Shown here: positions 61,531 to 64,000 of the stretch, piece after piece
Numbering within the stretch: position 1 is the first letter of the stretch
How the letters are laid out: every line of letters starts with the position of its first letter
NCBI RefSeq assembly: GCF_029581395.1
Contig: NZ_CP121115.1
Span: 124,001-188,000, forward strand
DNA length: 64,000 bases
Direction: 5' to 3'
Source of the DNA: Roseinatronobacter sp. S2
GTDB lineage: Bacteria; Pseudomonadota; Alphaproteobacteria; Rhodobacterales; Rhodobacteraceae
Notes under the pieces: model-generated
What the model was told of the DNA's origin: nothing
Seen by the model: the letters and a program-made list of their open reading frames with translations, nothing else
Databases searched by the model: none
Made by a program: the position numbers and the translations under genes

Positions 61531-63321
61531 ATGCTGGAACGCTCAACCATAGGAGAGAACGCGCTTCAGGCCTTGCATGATGAAGATTATGCAGCGCCCT
61601 ATGACACGCGCACGCTGACCCACAAGGGGCTTCTTTTCACGGGTGGCCGGACCGCGCAAGTGCTGGATGGGGACTGGAATTTCTGCGTGGACCTGCTGGA
61701 TACAGGTCTTCGCCAGAAATGGTTTTCCATGCTGCCTGCCGCCCCCGAAACCCGCACCGAGCCGTGGGATTACGATCCCTATATGGGTGAAACGGTTCGC
61801 GTGCCCGCCAACTGGCAAATGCTGAAGGAAAAATGGTATTTCTATGAAGGCAGCGCTTGGTATACCCGCCCGCTGGACCACAGCGCCCGCGCGGGGCGGC
61901 GACAGATCCTGCGCATCGGGGCTGCACAATATGATTGCAAGGTTTTTCTGAACGGCAAGTTTCTGGGCAACCATCTGGGCGGGTCCACCCCGTTTTGTGT
62001 GGAACTGACGCATGATTTGCAGGACGGGCGCAACTGGCTGATGCTGTGCGTCAACAACACCCGCACGCTGGACCGCGTGCCCATGCGCAACACCGACTGG
62101 TTCAACTATGGCGGCATATACCGCGAAACGCAGCTTTTTGACCTGCCCGCCGCGTTTATCAGTGACATGGGCCTGCGCCTTGGCGCGGATGGCGCGTCAA
62201 TCGCGGTTGATCTGGAAATTGACGGCGGGGATAATGGCGATGTGCAACTAAGCATCCCCGAACTGGGGTTGGATCAGTCGATTCCTGTCACAAATGGGCG
62301 GGCCAGCGCGGTCATTCCCGCGCGGCCCGAATTATGGTCGCCGGACAATCCCAAACTGTATGATGTTCACGCCCGTTTCGGCGATGACATGGTCACTGAC
62401 CGCGTGGGCTTTCGCACCATCACACGGCAAGGCACCGAGATTTTGCTGAATGGCAAACCCGTCTGGCTGCGCGGCATTTCTGTTCATGAAGATGACCTGA
62501 CCCTTGGCAAGGTCACGACCGAGGATGATCTGCGCGCGCGGTTCCAGCACGCCAAGGAACTGGGCTGCAATTTCCTGCGGCTGGCCCATTACCCCCACCA
62601 TGAACGTGCAGCCCAACTGGCCGATGAATTGGGGTTCATGCTATGGCAGGAAATTCCGGTGTATTGGGCCGTCGCCTTTGACAACCCCGACACCTATGCT
62701 GATGCGGAAAACCAGCTGCTGGAACTGATCCGGCGCGACCGCAACCGCGCCAGTGTCATCATATGGTCCATCGGCAACGAAAACCCCGACACGGATGCGC
62801 GGCTGTCGTTCATGCGCGCGCTGGCCGATGCCGCGCGCCGCGCTGATGACACCCGCCTGATTGCGGCAGCTTGTCTGATAAACCACACACGCAACCGCAT
62901 AGAGGACCGGCTGGCGGAACATCTGGACGTGATCGGTATCAATGAATATTACGGTTGGTATGACGAAAATATTACAGACCTGATCGAAATTGGCCGGAAT
63001 TCGGCACCAGACCGGCCTGTCGTCATCTCGGAAACAGGCGCAGACGGCGCAATCGGCAAAGGGGCGCCTGAAACGGGGCTGTTCAGTGAAGCTTATATGA
63101 CACAGGTTTACCGCCAACAAATCGAGATTCTGCGCGATCTGGACTATGTCAAAGGCATGTCACCCTGGATTTTGTATGATTTTCGCGTTGAACGGCGCCA
63201 GAATATTTTTCAGAACGGGTTCAACAAGAAGGGCCTGATTGCTGCTGACAAGCGCACAAAAAAATCCGCCTTCGGGGTGTTGGCGCAATTCTACCATGCC
63301 CGTGCCAGGGGGGAGATCTGA
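61531..63321 (+). CDS. uidA: GH2 beta-glucuronidase
   Basis: A 596-residue glycoside hydrolase family 2 enzyme without a signal peptide. Domains in order: jelly-roll sugar-binding (about 40-205), immunoglobulin-like (210-300) and TIM barrel (300-590). Acid/base is E417 in IWSIGNENP and nucleophile E501 in VISETGADG. The motif N565-K-K567 (NGFNKKGL) is the N-x-K signature that recognises the glucuronate carboxylate, separating glucuronidases from galactosidases. It releases glucuronic acid from imported beta-glucuronides. It is between the TRAP binding protein and the regulator, which it overlaps by one base (TGATG). Confidence 0.92.
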   Translation: MLERSTIGENALQALHDEDYAAPYDTRTLTHKGLLFTGGRTAQVLDGDWNFCVDLLDTGLRQKWFSMLPAAPETRTEPWDYDPYMGETVRVPANWQMLKEKWYFYEGSAWYTRPLDHSARAGRRQILRIGAAQYDCKVFLNGKFLGNHLGGSTPFCVELTHDLQDGRNWLMLCVNNTRTLDRVPMRNTDWFNYGGIYRETQLFDLPAAFISDMGLRLGADGASIAVDLEIDGGDNGDVQLSIPELGLDQSIPVTNGRASAVIPARPELWSPDNPKLYDVHARFGDDMVTDRVGFRTITRQGTEILLNGKPVWLRGISVHEDDLTLGKVTTEDDLRARFQHAKELGCNFLRLAHYPHHERAAQLADELGFMLWQEIPVYWAVAFDNPDTYADAENQLLELIRRDRNRASVIIWSIGNENPDTDARLSFMRALADAARRADDTRLIAAACLINHTRNRIEDRLAEHLDVIGINEYYGWYDENITDLIEIGRNSAPDRPVVISETGADGAIGKGAPETGLFSEAYMTQVYRQQIEILRDLDYVKGMSPWILYDFRVERRQNIFQNGFNKKGLIAADKRTKKSAFGVLAQFYHARARGEI

Positions 63322-64000
63322 TGGCGCGTGCAGCAAGACGCTATCAGGAAGTTGCCGAAGGTTTGCGCAAGCTGATCTTGCAGGGCGGCTACAGCCCCGG
63401 CGACCGCATCCTGACCGAACGCCAGATTGCCGAGCATTTGCGCGTTGGCCGTTCGGCGGCCCGCGAAGCCATCCTGCTGATGGAAATCGAAGGCGTGCTG
63501 GAAGTGCGCAAGGGATCCGGCATTTACCTGAAGGATGTGGGCACCACCGCCGCGCCCAAGGGGGACGCCAACGATATTGGCCCGTTTGAGTTGATTCAGG
63601 CGCGCCAGTTGTTGGAAAGCGCTGTGGCGGGGTTGGCTGCATCGACGGTGACCAAGGCCGATATCATGCGCATGCGCGACGCGCTGGAGTTGGAACGCAG
63701 CAGCATTGCCACCGGCGCACAGGATTATTCGGGCGATGAGTTGTTTCACCGCCTGATCGCCGAGGCGACCCAGAACAGCGTTCTGGTCGATACTGTGAAT
63801 GAATTGTGGGAAAAGCGCGAAGGCAGCCGTATGTGGGCACGCCTGCATGAACGCATATTTGTTACCGATTACCGGCTGCGCTGGCTGGATGACCACAGCG
63901 CCATTCTGGCCGCCCTGCAACGCCGTGACCCCGAAGCCGCACGCCGCGCCATGTGGCAGCATCTGGAAAATGTGCGCGTGACCTTGCTTGAATTGTCAGA
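63321..64000 (+). CDS. GntR/FadR-family regulator of uronate genes, truncated by window end
   Basis: At least 226 residues are present and the frame is open at the window edge. The N-terminal winged HTH (about 6-70) reads EVAEGLRKLILQGGYSPGDRILTERQIAEHLRVGRSAAREAILLME, followed by the all-helical FCD ligand domain with likely metal ligands in ELFHRLIAEAT and LDDHSAILAALQRRDPEAARRAMWQHL. This is the FadR subfamily that includes UxuR and ExuR. Start ATG 63321 is coupled to the glucuronidase stop, with GGGGGAG ahead. It is the probable ligand of the operators at 60376-60413, sensing a uronate such as fructuronate. Confidence 0.9.
   Translation, partial: MARAARRYQEVAEGLRKLILQGGYSPGDRILTERQIAEHLRVGRSAAREAILLMEIEGVLEVRKGSGIYLKDVGTTAAPKGDANDIGPFELIQARQLLESAVAGLAASTVTKADIMRMRDALELERSSIATGAQDYSGDELFHRLIAEATQNSVLVDTVNELWEKREGSRMWARLHERIFVTDYRLRWLDDHSAILAALQRRDPEAARRAMWQHLENVRVTLLELS

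Noticed and set aside
1..64000. Prophage, integron, toxin-antitoxin, defence system, tRNA or rRNA genes
   Set aside because: No integrase, transposase, capsid, restriction, Cas or toxin motif was seen in any believable gene, and no tRNA cloverleaf or rRNA core sequence was recognised by eye. A covariance-model search would be needed to exclude small RNAs.

Overview
The window looks like a chromosomal or megaplasmid segment of an alphaproteobacterium, most likely a member of the Rhodobacteraceae. The supporting signs are GC-rich coding sequence, several TRAP transporters, a ChvE/GguAB sugar importer with a GbpR-like regulator, and oxidative pentose pathways of the Caulobacter and Azospirillum type. 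The taxonomic call is an inference from gene content, since no rRNA or marker gene is present. The DNA is almost fully coding. No gap between genes exceeds about 240 bp, and I see no tRNA, rRNA, CRISPR array, transposase or phage gene.

Layout. (1) 148-5819, minus strand: a LacI-type regulator, D-xylonate dehydratase, a FAH-fold 2-keto-3-deoxyxylonate dehydratase and 2-ketoglutarate semialdehyde dehydrogenase. This is the acid half of the Weimberg pathway. A TRAP transporter (5943-8804) diverges from it. (2) 8882-18388: an EamA permease, then an L-arabinose oxidation operon (chvE-gguA-gguB-arabonate dehydratase-arabinose dehydrogenase-KDA dehydratase, minus strand) divergent from a GbpR-like LysR regulator. 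(3) 18351-30680: a LacI repressor with two perfect operators and a CUT1 ABC operon carrying two TIM-barrel isomerase/epimerases, two Gfo/Idh oxidoreductases, an aldo-keto reductase and a GH43 beta-xylosidase. (4) 30752-33762: a di-haem peroxidase and a convergent FG-GAP/UnbV protein, the latter overlapping the xylose repressor gene. (5) 33759-41249: ROK repressor xylR divergent from xylFHG-xylB-xylA, the isomerase route. (6) 41364-47494: a QseBC/PmrAB-like two-component system divergent from a periplasmic thiol-redox set (DsbD, a membrane-anchored TlpA, an L,D-transpeptidase, a DsbA-like protein). (7) 47550-55856: a TRAP transporter plus SDR, divergent from an IclR regulator, SCP-x-type thiolase, acyl-CoA ligase and a two-domain PCC/DUF296 protein, a catabolic module of unknown substrate. 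(8) 56098-64000: GH31 glycosidase and TRAP QM genes, divergent from a TRAP binding protein, a beta-glucuronidase and a FadR/UxuR-type regulator cut by the window end.

How it fits together. Most of the window is a hemicellulose and uronic-acid utilisation island. It brings in free pentoses (XylFHG, ChvE-GguAB), pentonic acids (TRAP 1, inferred), oligosaccharides (CUT1 ABC) and glucuronides (TRAP 4, inferred). Intracellular glycosidases (GH43, GH31, GH2) release monomers. Xylose can pass through XylA/XylB to the pentose phosphate pathway. Xylonate and arabinose can pass through dehydratases and one shared semialdehyde dehydrogenase to 2-oxoglutarate. Xylose dehydrogenase and the aldonolactonases are not in the window.

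Noteworthy non-coding signals are a UxuR-like operator pair, an exact CTTAAG-N5-CTTAAG response-regulator box, twin LacI operators, nested dyads before xylF, perfect stem-loops after five of six binding-protein genes, and a two-copy hairpin repeat in which one copy appears to carry a nested miniature insertion.
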